Source of the DNA: Actinacidiphila alni
GTDB taxonomy: Bacteria > Actinomycetota > Actinomycetes > Streptomycetales > Streptomycetaceae
Assembly (NCBI RefSeq): GCF_900112845.1
Contig: NZ_FONG01000035.1
Location: 1-50,869, forward strand
Length of the DNA stretch: 50,869 nucleotides
Reading direction: 5' to 3'
A model generated the notes under the pieces. The model was not told the origin of the DNA. It did not search any database and saw nothing but the letters and a program-made list of their open reading frames with translations. The position numbers and the translations under genes were made by a program. Shown here piece by piece: positions 1 through 8,102 of this stretch. Each line of letters begins with the position of its first letter. Positions within the stretch are counted from its first letter, which is position 1.

Positions 1-1
1 A

Positions 2-205
2 GCCGCCAACCGCAAGCGGCGCGGCCGGCTCGGGGGCCGTCCACCGGCCTTCGACCGCAACGCCTACAAGCAGCGCAACACCGTCGAACGGTGCATCAAC
101 AAACTCAAGCAATGGCGCGGCCTGGCCACCCGCTACGACAAGACCGCCACCATCTACCTCGCCGGACTCCACCTCGCCGCCATCTTCATCTGGTCAGCCA
201 GATGA
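2..205 (+). mobile_element. IS5-family transposase, C-terminal end (cut by window edge)
   Basis: The open frame enters from the left edge and ends at a TGA at 203-205, giving 67 residues. It contains RKRRGRLGGRPPAFD, then RNTVERCINKLKQWRGLATRYDK and TATIYLAGLHLAAIFIW. This is the usual C-terminal end of the actinobacterial DDE transposases of the IS5 type, where the Glu of NTVER is the last catalytic acid. The upstream part lies outside the window, so intactness cannot be judged. The element appears to end within about 16 bases of the transposase stop, directly at the stop codon of the next gene, where a CTAG is present; IS5-type elements favour YTAR targets. Confidence 0.8.
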
Positions 206-220
206 TCCAAAAGAAACGGC

Positions 221-1471
221 CTAGTTGGGATTCTCCGCGTTCGTCAGGGTCTCCCAGGCGACGAAGAGATTGTTGGAGCCCGCGGGCCGGTTGTTCTGCG
301 TGAGGGTCTGGGTGTTGGTCATCGCGACACCCCGCCGGGTGTGCAGGGCGTTGAAACCGGTTTCTGTGATCGGGCCGAGGCCGCGATTGACGCTGCCGTT
401 GCACAGCCAGCTCGGCGGCGCGGTGCCCAGTTCATACTTGGCCTGGAAGCCGAGCGCCTGCCGCAGCCGCTCGCCCACATCGGTGCCGTACAGGTCGTTG
501 CCCTGGATGCGGCTGGTCTCGGCGATGTGCGAGATCGCGGAGATGCCGTATCCGGTGTGCACGAAGTCACGGCAGGTCTCCTGGGTCAGGCCGTCCACGA
601 AGGTGGACTGCCCCTGCCAGTAGCTGACGATCTTCGCCTTGGTGTCGAGGTGCTGGCTCGGCACGGTCTTGGGCAGCGCGCCGTCCGAGGAGAGGTAGAC
701 ATAGGCCGCGGCGCGCGTGCGGAAGATGCCCATCGCCTTGTCGTAGTCGGCCTTGTCGTCGAGGAAGACCGAGATGCCGACGGCCGCCTCCATCATCGAC
801 AGCTCCCAGTTCCCGTTGGAATTGGAGCCGTTGATGATCTCGGGCAGGTAGACGTCGCGCAGCATGGTGCCGAAGCGGCCGGCGTTCGGCCAGCCGCCGG
901 TGTAGGTCGCCTTGATGATCTCGGCGGCCTTGGGCCAGGAGGAGCCCGCCCAGCCGGTCTGCAGCGGTGCGTTGCTGTTGGTGTGGCTCCTGATCGTCGC
1001 CGACCACGCGTCCATCAGCTTGATGGACTCCTGGGCGTAGCGCGCGTCGCGGGTGAAGTACCAGGCCAGCGCGTCGGTGTAGGCCGCTATCGCGTCCTCG
1101 CGCTCGTCGGTGCAGCCGTAGTTGGGGTTGGAGTACGAGCCGCACTCGACGGTCGCGCGCGGCTTGGGCGTGCGCGTCAGGGAGGCGTACGGGCTCGCCA
1201 TCATCTGGTTGTACGCGCTCTTCCACGGCTCGGCGCCGGCCTGCACCTTGGTGCGCGCGTAGTCGAGCTGGGCGGCGGAGACGGTCACGCCTGGGTGGAC
1301 GAAGGAGGCCGGTGCGGCATCGGCGCGCGAGGCGCTTCCGGGCCACATCGAGAAACCGGTTACAAGAGCGGCAGCCGCACAGGCGGCGGTTGCCAGCAGA
1401 ACAGGGCGCCGGACGCGGCGGCGGTGGCGCGCGGGCGTCGGCGTGGGGGTGCCTGCCATGCGGGAGTCCAT
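221..1471 (-). CDS. Secreted polysaccharide lyase, alginate-lyase-domain family
   Basis: A 416-residue protein with a basic N terminus (RHRRRVRRP) and a hydrophobic stretch (VLLATAACAAAALVTGF), a plausible signal peptide. The mature part begins FVHPGVTVSAAQLDYARTKV and contains NGNWELSMMEAAVGISVFLDD and GYGISAISHIAETSRIQG, features of the alpha/alpha-barrel Alginate_lyase fold. Family members cleave uronate-containing polymers by beta-elimination; the actual substrate (alginate, glucuronan or other) cannot be told here, although the glucuronan-lyase-like branch seems likely to me. Start at 1471 was preferred over 1510 because the signal peptide follows closely; 1459 is also possible. It sits alone on the minus strand, with its own promoter, at the edge of the cellulose and arabinan loci. 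The insertion sequence ends right at its stop codon. Confidence 0.75.
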   Translation of the reverse strand: MDSRMAGTPTPTPARHRRRVRRPVLLATAACAAAALVTGFSMWPGSASRADAAPASFVHPGVTVSAAQLDYARTKVQAGAEPWKSAYNQMMASPYASLTRTPKPRATVECGSYSNPNYGCTDEREDAIAAYTDALAWYFTRDARYAQESIKLMDAWSATIRSHTNSNAPLQTGWAGSSWPKAAEIIKATYTGGWPNAGRFGTMLRDVYLPEIINGSNSNGNWELSMMEAAVGISVFLDDKADYDKAMGIFRTRAAAYVYLSSDGALPKTVPSQHLDTKAKIVSYWQGQSTFVDGLTQETCRDFVHTGYGISAISHIAETSRIQGNDLYGTDVGERLRQALGFQAKYELGTAPPSWLCNGSVNRGLGPITETGFNALHTRRGVAMTNTQTLTQNNRPAGSNNLFVAWETLTNAENPN

Positions 1472-1512
1472 TCGTTCTCGTCTGTGAACGGAGCATTCAT
1501 TTCTGAACACCT

Positions 1513-1555
1513 GGTTGACCGGAGACCATAAGTACGGACCAATCTCCCGTCAACC
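1513..1555 (-). promoter_or_regulatory. Promoter plus inverted repeat upstream of the lyase gene
   Basis: On the minus strand, TTGACG (1553-1548) and TATGGT (1530-1525) are separated by 17 bases, a good housekeeping-sigma promoter for the lyase gene, about 55 bases before its start. The promoter is framed by an imperfect inverted repeat: GGTTGACCGGAGAC at 1513-1526 and ATCTCCCGTCAACC at 1542-1555, matching at 12 of 14 positions. One arm covers the -35 box and the other the -10 box and the likely start point, which is how a repressor operator would be placed. The regulator is not identifiable. Confidence 0.5.
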
Positions 1556-1627
1556 CCCGCCGCAGCCCCGGCAGTCGACCCGTGACGCGCCGCCGGCCTC
1601 ACGCCCGTACGCGAGCAGCCGCGCCGA

Positions 1628-1981
1628 TCACGCGGCGCGGCTGCTCAGCACGCAGAATTCATTGCCCTCGGGGTCGAGGAGTACGGTCCACGGGCGCTCC
1701 CCCTGTCCGATGTGGGCGCGCCGGGCGCCGAGCGCGAGCAGCCGGTCGACCTCGGCGTCGTGGTCGTCCGGCCGGAAGTCCGGATGCAGCCGGTTCTTGA
1801 CCACCCGCCGGTCGCCGACCGGCACGAAGATCAGGCCCGGCAGCCGGTCGGCCGCCGGGCGGATCTCGTACTCCTGCGCCGAGTCGTTGAGCACCGTCCA
1901 GCCCAGTGCCCGCGCCCACCACTGCCCGAGCGCCACCGGGTCCGCGGCGTCCACGACGACCTGTTCCCATTCAAGAGCCAT
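1628..1981 (-). CDS. VOC-family (glyoxalase-like) protein
   Basis: A 117-residue protein starting MALEWEQVVVDAADP, with LGQWWARALGW and ending LLDPEGNEFCVLSS. These are the beta-alpha-beta-beta-beta signatures of the vicinal-oxygen-chelate fold, in the single-domain Glyoxalase_6-like group common in Streptomyces. The usual metal-binding positions are not clearly conserved, and a role (isomerase, dioxygenase or antibiotic binding) cannot be assigned. The start at 1981 is taken from family alignment; an in-frame start at 2008 would add nine unlikely residues. Confidence 0.75.
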   Translation of the reverse strand: MALEWEQVVVDAADPVALGQWWARALGWTVLNDSAQEYEIRPAADRLPGLIFVPVGDRRVVKNRLHPDFRPDDHDAEVDRLLALGARRAHIGQGERPWTVLLDPEGNEFCVLSSRAA

Positions 1982-2080
1982 GCCCTTGAGCGTAGGCCCG
2001 CCGATCACCGCCCGCTCATCACCGCCCGCCGGGGAACAACCCCCCGGCAGGGCCGCCGGTCCTGTCGACCGGACCGCGCC

Positions 2081-2593
2081 TCAGTCCTTGGCGCGGGCCG
2101 GCAGCCGCCAGTTCGGACGGGGGAAGTGGCAGGTGTAGCCGTCGGGGTAGCGCTCCAGGTAGTCCTGGTGCTCGGGCTCGGCCTCCCAGAAGGGTCCGGC
2201 CGGCGACACCTCGGTGACGACCTTGCCGGGCCACAGGCCCGAGGCGTCGACGTCGGCGATGGTGTCCTCGGCGATCCGCTTCTGCTCGTCGTCCTCGTAG
2301 AAGATCGCCGAGCGGTAACTGAGGCCGATGTCGTTGCCCTGGCGGTTCTTGGTGCTCGGGTCGTGGATCTGGAAGAAGAACTCCAGCAGGGCCCGGTAGT
2401 CGGTCTGCTCGGGGTCGTAGGTGATCTCGATCGACTCGGCGTGGGTGCCGTGATTGCGGTACGTGGCGTTCGGCACGTCGCCGCCCGCGTACCCGACCCT
2501 GGTGTCCGTCACGCCCGGCAGGCGGCGGATCAGGTCCTGCATGCCCCAGAAGCAGCCGCCGGCGAGGACGGCCTTCTTCGTCTGAGCGGTCAT
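2081..2593 (-). CDS. msrA: Peptide-methionine (S)-S-oxide reductase MsrA
   Basis: A 170-residue protein with the catalytic GGCFWGMQ motif at residues 12-19 (Cys14), followed by GVTDTRVGYAGGDVPNATYRNHGTHAESIEITYDP, the standard MsrA core. It reduces methionine-S-sulfoxide in damaged proteins in the cytoplasm using thioredoxin. The start at 2593 is supported by GAGGAGG eight bases upstream; a longer frame to 2626 lacks that. The C-terminal part (YQDYLERYPDGYTCHFPRP) carries a single Cys before the end, so recycling probably uses that Cys or thioredoxin directly. No MsrB is adjacent. Confidence 0.95.
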   Translation of the reverse strand: MTAQTKKAVLAGGCFWGMQDLIRRLPGVTDTRVGYAGGDVPNATYRNHGTHAESIEITYDPEQTDYRALLEFFFQIHDPSTKNRQGNDIGLSYRSAIFYEDDEQKRIAEDTIADVDASGLWPGKVVTEVSPAGPFWEAEPEHQDYLERYPDGYTCHFPRPNWRLPARAKD

Positions 2594-2743
2594 CTCAGTC
2601 CTCCTCGTGTTCCGTGGCGGTAACACCTGACGTGCGCCCGGTGTTCCGGGCGCCGCGCGGGGGCGTCCGCGACGCTGGGGGCACCCCCGGCAGCGTACTG
2701 GCCGCGGGTCCGCCGGGCGCCGTACTCGACGGGTTCGCGGCGG

Positions 2744-3559
2744 TTATCGGACGGCCGTCAGGCCCGCCGCCGCCAGCAGATAGGCGGTCATCGGCTCGTA
2801 CGACTGCGGGTCCACCACATGGTCGTCCAGCGGCACGGTCACCGCGACGGTTCCCTCCGCCTCGCCCAGGAAGAGCGCCGGGTCGTTGCAGTCGGCGAAG
2901 GCGACGGCCTTGATGCCCCGCTGCGCCGCGCGCCCGGCCCAGCCGTGGTCGGCGACCACCAGGTCGGGCAGCGGTTCACCGGCCGCCTCCAGCGCGTCGA
3001 GGATCGCCGACATCGGCTGCGGCGCGTGGGTGTGCCACAAGGTGGCACCGCGTTCCAGTACGGCGACGCTGCCGAACTGCCGCACATCGCCGCTGGTCCC
3101 GTCGTCGCCCTCGCCCACCGACAGGCCCTTGGGGATCGCCACCACGGTGGCGCCGGCCGCGCGCAGCGCCCGGGCGACGGCCTGGTGCACATCGAGCAGC
3201 CCGCCCGGGTGCCCGGTGGCGACCAGCACCCGCGCGCGGCGCGCGGCGGCCTCGCGCAGCGCCTCCGCCATCCGGTCGAGGCCGTCCACGGTGAGGTCCG
3301 CGTCGATGGTGTCCTGGCCCTCGCGGTGCGCGGGGTCGGCGACGACCCCCACCCGCTCGGCCATCACCGCGAGCACCTTCTCCTCGCTCCACCGCTCCCC
3401 CAGTTCCAGGCCCAGCCAGAAGCGCCGGTTCCCCTCGACCAGCTCCCGGTAGTGCCGGAGGTTGTTCTCCCGCGGGGTGGCGACGTCACCGGCGATCCGG
3501 GTGCGGCGCAGGTGGTCGGTCAGCTCGTCGCGTGTCAGTGGTATGTGCACCGAAGTCAT
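2744..3559 (-). CDS. Phosphatase-like conserved actinobacterial protein
   Basis: A 271-residue soluble protein starting MTSVHIPLTRDELTDHL. It contains RENNLRHYRELVEGNRRFWLGLE near the N terminus, VLVATGHPGGLLDVHQAVARAL in the middle and LVVADHGWAGRAAQRGIKAVAFADCNDPALF near the C terminus. I recognise it as a conserved Streptomyces protein usually labelled phosphatase, but I cannot point to a characterised member or a classical phosphatase motif; the GHPGG and ADHGWAG segments look like the active-site loops of a nucleotide-binding enzyme. The start is given by family length; the GGAGG upstream is only one base from the ATG, unusually close. Confidence 0.6.
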   Translation of the reverse strand: MTSVHIPLTRDELTDHLRRTRIAGDVATPRENNLRHYRELVEGNRRFWLGLELGERWSEEKVLAVMAERVGVVADPAHREGQDTIDADLTVDGLDRMAEALREAAARRARVLVATGHPGGLLDVHQAVARALRAAGATVVAIPKGLSVGEGDDGTSGDVRQFGSVAVLERGATLWHTHAPQPMSAILDALEAAGEPLPDLVVADHGWAGRAAQRGIKAVAFADCNDPALFLGEAEGTVAVTVPLDDHVVDPQSYEPMTAYLLAAAGLTAVR

Positions 3560-3660
3560 GCCTCCATTGTCCGTGGCGCGTCCGCCGCTGCCGCACCGGA
3601 CCCCCGCCACGCTGCGCGAACGCTGTGTGAATGCCGGACGAACGCCGCGCGGCACGCGCC

Positions 3661-3695
3661 TCCGGCCCGTCGCGCGTGCTGCGCGACGGGCCGGA
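3661..3695 (-). terminator. Hairpin after the GH2 gene
   Basis: A perfect 15-bp inverted repeat (3661-3675 with 3681-3695) with a 5-nt loop lies 20 bases beyond the stop of the minus-strand GH2 gene. It has no T-run, which is normal for this GC content. It most likely terminates GH2 transcription and protects the short gap before the phosphatase-like gene. Confidence 0.7.
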
Positions 3696-3715
3696 CGCGG
3701 CGGCTGCGGGGGGGG

Positions 3716-6700
3716 TCAGCCGCGGGTGGTGGTCGCCGGGGAGTTGTACGCCTCCGTCCGCAGCGCCGGGCGGTGCAGCGGCAGGGCGCTCGCGGGATAG
3801 CTGACGGTGATCTCGCGGGATTCGCCGGGGAGCAGCCAGAGGTAGTTGTCGCTGTAGAGGGTGGGCAGGACGCGGTCGCCGCTGTGGGCGTCCAGCAGTG
3901 ACAGCCGGACCATGGCGGCGACGGCGTCGCCCCGGTTGCGGACGGTCGCGGTGACCGAGGCGCGGTCGCCGGAGCGGGTGACGCGGCCGAGGTCGGTGGA
4001 GATCCGCACCTGCTTGGCCTTGCTCAGCACCCGCATGTCCTCGGGCGCGCGGTAGCGCCAGTAGGTGTTCTCGGACAGCACGTGGCCGAGCGGGTCCTCC
4101 AGCCGCAGCCGCAGCAGGTGGAAGGCCGGCAGCCCGTCCATCTTGTCCGCGGTGAAGGCGGTGGCGGTGGAGGACGGCGCGATGTTGACCAGCTTGCGCT
4201 GCTCGGGCACGATCCGGCGGCCGTCGAGGTCGTAGTAGGCGGCCGTGACCCGGGCGCCGGTGACCGGGTGCGGGGTGTGGTTGACGGCGATGACCTGCCA
4301 CTTGTCGGGGTCGGCCTGGACGTGCAGCGGTTCGCACGCGGTCCGCGCACCGTAGTAGGTGCCGTTGACGTCGAAGTCGTAGTCGTAGGTCTGCCAGACC
4401 GTGCTGTGCCACGCGGGGTGCGACATCCACAGCATCAGGCCGCTGGCGTCCTGCCACAGGTGGGCGTTCCACGCCTCGAACATCGCGCGGGTGTTCTCGT
4501 AGTTGACGAACTGCGCCTTGCGGGCGAAGTCGTCGAGGCCGGTGGCGGCGCCGAGCCGGGACTCGATGGCGGCCTGGTAGTTCTGCGGGGCCTGATTTCC
4601 CCGGGTGCTCCAGTCGTGGTAATACCAGGCCCCGCCGACCGGCCACTCGGGCTCGTCGCCCACCAGATTGCGCATGCTCTCGGCGGTGGAGACCACCGGC
4701 ATGCCGATCTCGGTGTGGAAGCCGAAGCCGCCGCTGCCGTACGTGTCGGGCGAGTAGTAGCGCGCGGGCTCGACCCATCCGTACGGTCCGCCGCCGCTGA
4801 TGATGCCGCCCGCGGAGTTGTTCTGGTACAGGATGCCGGGGGCCTGGGACTGCACCGCGGCGCGCATGCCGTTGTCGATCGCGGCCGGCGGATTGCCCTC
4901 GTTGGCGCCGCACCAGACCACGACGCTGGGGTGGATGCGGTAGCGCAGCACGGTGTCCGCGGCGAGGTCGTTGTACGCCTGGTGGTCCGGCGGGTCCATG
5001 CCCCACGCGTTGGGGAAGTCGTTCCAGACCAGCAGCCCGTACTCGTCGCACTTGGCGAAGAATTCCTCGCGGTTGCTGGAGGCGACCCAGTTGCGGATCA
5101 TCGTGAAGTTCATGTCGCGGTGCATGCGCACCGCGGCGTCCATCCGCTCCACCGGCATGCGGCGCAGCAGTTCGTCCCAGCCCCAGTTGCCGCCGCGGGC
5201 GAAGACGCGGACGCCGTTGACGCTGATCTTCAGCGGGACGGGCGCGTTGTCGACGCTCTTCACATCCGTCCAGCTCTGCCCGTCGTCGGAGGTCTGGATG
5301 GTGTACGTCTTCGGGTAGGCGGCCTCCCAGACGATGACGACGCGGTCGAAGGTCCGCGCCTGTCCGAGGTCCACCTGGATCCACTGGTCGTCCAGGTACT
5401 CCGAGGACCAGCGGGAGCCCGGATTGCCGTCGGTGGCGTTCTTCGCGGGGTTGCCCGGGTCCTCGCTGGAGGCGGTGACGTCCTGGTGCAGGGCCAGGTC
5501 GGTGCTGGGCGCGGAGCTGTCGACGACGGACAGGCTCCACAGCGAGTTGCCCCAACTGGTCGCCCGGGCGCCACCCTTGATCCGTACGTAGCGGGCGGTC
5601 CTGGCGGTGAAGTCCTCGGTCTGCAGGCTGGCGTCGCCACCGTTGAAGGGCAGCGGCACCGCGGTGTTGTCGACGGCCTTGGCGTCGGTCCACGCGGAAC
5701 CGTCGGCGGAGACCTGCACGACATAGGTCTGCGCGTACGCCTGCTCCCAGGTCAGGTCGACCCGGTCGAAGGCGACGGACGCGCCGAGGTCGACCTGGAT
5801 CCACTGGTCGTCGTCGAAGGACGAGGACCAGCGGGTGTCGGGATTGCCGTCGGTGGCGTTCTCCGGGCCGTGGTCGGACTCGTCGGTGGAGGACGCGGTC
5901 GCCGTCTTGTGCAGCGCGAGGTCGGTGTCGGGCGCGGAGCTGTCGAAGACCCCCAGCGTCCACAGCGAGGAGCCCCAACCGGTGGCCCTGGTCAGGCACC
6001 GCACCCGTACGTAACGGGCCTTGCGGCCGCCGAGGTCGAGCGACTGGGTGTACGCGTCGCTGCCGCTGGTGAAGGGCAGCGGGGTGTCGTACTCGTAGCC
6101 GAACTGCCGGATGCCGAAGCGGGTTTGACGGCGGTCGCTGAGCCGGCCGCCGATCTCGGCGGTCAGCGTGAGGTCGTGCAGGTCGGGCGCGCCGTAGCCG
6201 TTGGGCCACCACAGTTTGGGGTTGCGGAGCTTCAGCTGCGCGTACGCGTCCGGTGCGAAGGTCACCTCGGCGCTCTCGCCCGCGGGCACGGTGACGGTGC
6301 GCGAGACGCGGACCCGGTCGAAGGCGGCGGTGACCGTCACCTTCTGGTCGGTGCCGGCGGCGTTGCGGACGGGCACCACGATCGTCACCTCGGCGCGCCC
6401 CGTGTCGGGCAGGCCGGGCAGGGTCGTGTCGACCCGGGGGTCACCGATCACGGCGTGGCCGGTGGAGCGCAGTCTGACGTGGTTCCAGATGCCGGCCACC
6501 CGGTCGCGGACGGCCGGCATCCAGTCCCAGCCGGAGGAGGCCAGATACGTGGGCGAGTTGCGGTTCATCATGGTGGCGCCCGCGTCCACGAAGGACAGGC
6601 CCTCGGGGCCCTTGTCGCCCGGGCTGCCGGGCAGCGGCATGGGGGTGATCCGCACCGCGAGCGCCTGCTCGCCGCGGGCGGTGAGCAGCGCCGTCACATC

Positions 6701-7798
6701 GTGCGCGGAGCGGGCGAAGGGGTAGGTCATGCCGCCGACCCGCTTGCCGTTCAGCCAGATGTCGGCGCTGTGGTTGACGCCGTCGAACTCCAGCCAGACG
6801 TGCCGCCCCGGGCCGGTGGCCAGGCCGTGCGGCAGGTCGAAGCCGCGCCGGTACCACCACGAGTGGCGGGACAGTGCCTCGGGGATGTGCAGATTGTTCA
6901 GGCCGGAGACCGGGTCGGGCAGGTGGCCCTGCTCGACGAGGCTGGCCAGGACGGTGCCTGGCACGGTCGCGGGCAGCCAGCGGCTGGTGTCCACCGCGGG
7001 GCGGGAGAGGTCGGCGCCCTCGCCGCCGGCCCAGTCGTCCATGGTGAGCGTCCAGCCGGACTCCAGCGGCACGGTGCCGTCGGCGGCGGTCTCCAGGGCG
7101 GGGGCCTTGCCGTGGTGGGTGCCCCAGTCGGTCCAGCCGGTCGCGGTGGGGCGGTGGCCGCGGGCGGTGCCGTAGACCTGGAAGCCGTTGAGGCCGAGGG
7201 GGTTGGCGTTGGAGCGCTTGCGGACGGTCAGCCGGACCCAGCGCGCGGTGACCGGGCGGTCCAGGGCGATCTTCACCACGCCGCCGGTGCCTGAGGTGGT
7301 GCGGTAGGCGGTGGTCCAGGAGTGCTGGTCGCGGGAGGTCTCCACGACGAAGTCCACCGCGCAGCTCGACAGGATCTCCTGTCCCGTCGTGCTGTCGCGC
7401 GGATTGCCGCCGGTGGAGGGGGTGAAGACCGGGTCCTCCACCGTCGCCTCGAAGACCAGGGTCACGGCGTCGACATCGCAGTCGGACTGGAGGTCGACAC
7501 AGATCCACTGCGGGTCGCCGGCGGCCGCACGCCAGCCGGTGCCCCGCACTCCGACGGTGCCGATCCCGTCCACGGCGAATGCGCCGGGGGTGGGCGCGTA
7601 GTCGGTGGACGACACGGTGATCGGCCGGTAGGCGGCCAGTTCACCGCGGGTGGTGCCCGCGTTTCCCGCGGTGCTTCCGGTGGTCGGCGCGGTGGCCGAG
7701 GCGACGGACGGGAAGGCGGCCGTCAGACCGAAGCCCGCCAGGAGGGTAGAGCCGGTGGCGACGATGGTTCGCCGGGAGAGGTGAGGGTGATCCGACAT
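3716..7798 (-). CDS. Secreted GH2 exo-beta-glycosidase with inserted F5/8C repeats
   Basis: A 1360-residue enzyme with a Tat-type signal (SRRTIVATGSTLLAGFGL). Residues about 50-210 form an F5/8C-like carbohydrate-binding domain. GH2 sugar-binding and Ig-like domains follow (HSWWYRRGFDLP, WLEFDGVNHSADIWLNGKRV). Two tandem discoidin repeats interrupt the fold at about 575-854, and the TIM barrel follows (ARGGNWGWDELLRRMP). Predicted acid/base is Glu967 in WCGANEG and nucleophile Glu1030 in FHTEIGMP. The overall pattern matches exo-beta-glucosaminidase and beta-mannosidase-like GH2 enzymes; the substrate is not certain. The start at 7798 puts the twin arginines about nine residues in; an upstream GTG at 7951 would bury them. 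It follows the GH6 and GH9 cellulase genes on the same strand but is separated by a terminator and has its own operator-like site. Confidence 0.85.
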   Translation of the reverse strand: MSDHPHLSRRTIVATGSTLLAGFGLTAAFPSVASATAPTTGSTAGNAGTTRGELAAYRPITVSSTDYAPTPGAFAVDGIGTVGVRGTGWRAAAGDPQWICVDLQSDCDVDAVTLVFEATVEDPVFTPSTGGNPRDSTTGQEILSSCAVDFVVETSRDQHSWTTAYRTTSGTGGVVKIALDRPVTARWVRLTVRKRSNANPLGLNGFQVYGTARGHRPTATGWTDWGTHHGKAPALETAADGTVPLESGWTLTMDDWAGGEGADLSRPAVDTSRWLPATVPGTVLASLVEQGHLPDPVSGLNNLHIPEALSRHSWWYRRGFDLPHGLATGPGRHVWLEFDGVNHSADIWLNGKRVGGMTYPFARSAHDVTALLTARGEQALAVRITPMPLPGSPGDKGPEGLSFVDAGATMMNRNSPTYLASSGWDWMPAVRDRVAGIWNHVRLRSTGHAVIGDPRVDTTLPGLPDTGRAEVTIVVPVRNAAGTDQKVTVTAAFDRVRVSRTVTVPAGESAEVTFAPDAYAQLKLRNPKLWWPNGYGAPDLHDLTLTAEIGGRLSDRRQTRFGIRQFGYEYDTPLPFTSGSDAYTQSLDLGGRKARYVRVRCLTRATGWGSSLWTLGVFDSSAPDTDLALHKTATASSTDESDHGPENATDGNPDTRWSSSFDDDQWIQVDLGASVAFDRVDLTWEQAYAQTYVVQVSADGSAWTDAKAVDNTAVPLPFNGGDASLQTEDFTARTARYVRIKGGARATSWGNSLWSLSVVDSSAPSTDLALHQDVTASSEDPGNPAKNATDGNPGSRWSSEYLDDQWIQVDLGQARTFDRVVIVWEAAYPKTYTIQTSDDGQSWTDVKSVDNAPVPLKISVNGVRVFARGGNWGWDELLRRMPVERMDAAVRMHRDMNFTMIRNWVASSNREEFFAKCDEYGLLVWNDFPNAWGMDPPDHQAYNDLAADTVLRYRIHPSVVVWCGANEGNPPAAIDNGMRAAVQSQAPGILYQNNSAGGIISGGGPYGWVEPARYYSPDTYGSGGFGFHTEIGMPVVSTAESMRNLVGDEPEWPVGGAWYYHDWSTRGNQAPQNYQAAIESRLGAATGLDDFARKAQFVNYENTRAMFEAWNAHLWQDASGLMLWMSHPAWHSTVWQTYDYDFDVNGTYYGARTACEPLHVQADPDKWQVIAVNHTPHPVTGARVTAAYYDLDGRRIVPEQRKLVNIAPSSTATAFTADKMDGLPAFHLLRLRLEDPLGHVLSENTYWRYRAPEDMRVLSKAKQVRISTDLGRVTRSGDRASVTATVRNRGDAVAAMVRLSLLDAHSGDRVLPTLYSDNYLWLLPGESREITVSYPASALPLHRPALRTEAYNSPATTTRG

Positions 7799-7858
7799 GT
7801 CCAAAAGGTCCAATCCCAGGCGGGCCGGCGGAAGCGGGCAGCCCGGCTCCCAGTTGAA

Positions 7859-7874
7859 ATGACAACGTTGCCAT
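7859..7874. promoter_or_regulatory. LacI-type operator-like palindrome upstream of GH2
   Basis: The sequence ATGACAACGTTGCCAT, centred on CG, is a near-perfect palindrome (only one pair mismatched, A/C). LacI-family sugar repressors bind 14-18-base palindromes with a central CG. It lies 61 bases upstream of the chosen GH2 start and is the only such site in this gap. It differs from the cellobiose-locus operator and from the arabinan-locus motif, so a different regulator is implied. Confidence 0.45.
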
Positions 7875-8013
7875 AGGCTGTAATCCCGACCGGCTTCTGT
7901 CAAGAGGCGCCGCGATGTCCGTTTCAGGAAAGGCCGGTGACATGGTTTCACGAAGGTCCGGTGACGCGGCCGGATCCGGGTCGGACACGCGGGGCGATCA
8001 GGCCGTTTCCGTC

Positions 8014-8050
8014 CGGCGGCGGGCGCGCCGATCGTGCGCGCCCGCCGCCG
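8014..8050 (-). terminator. Strong hairpin after the GH6 gene
   Basis: A perfect 15-bp, all-GC inverted repeat (8014-8028 with 8036-8050) and 7-nt loop lie 50 bases past the GH6 stop codon. It should end transcription of the GH9-GH6 unit before the GH2 gene. Confidence 0.7.
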
Positions 8051-8054
8051 GGTC

Positions 8055-8102
8055 GGCGGTCCGTCAGGCGGTCTGTCGGACAGTTCGTCAGGCGGTCCGT
8101 CA
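8055..8102 (-). repeat. Four 12-bp tandem repeats starting at the GH6 stop codon
   Basis: Four consecutive 12-mers are present: GGCGGTCCGTCA (8055-8066), GGCGGTCTGTCG, GACAGTTCGTCA and GGCGGTCCGTCA (8091-8102). The outer two are identical. On the minus strand three of the four units begin with TGA, and the first is the GH6 stop codon itself, so the repeat reiterates the gene's last codons into the 3-prime flank. Confidence 0.8.

Noticed and set aside
3391..3405. ACCGCTCCCCCAGTT, similar to the cellobiose operator
   Set aside because: It lies inside the phosphatase-like coding sequence, has an extra C in the core and no link to a promoter.
3486..6212. A 908-residue minus-strand frame overlapping GH2 and the phosphatase-like gene
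   Set aside because: It is an Arg/Pro-rich out-of-frame reading of real genes without start signals.
4082..7294. A 1070-residue open frame on the plus strand across the GH2 gene
   Set aside because: It is antisense to a well-supported enzyme, has a low-complexity Gly/Val/Arg composition and no domain; long shadow frames are expected in high-GC DNA.
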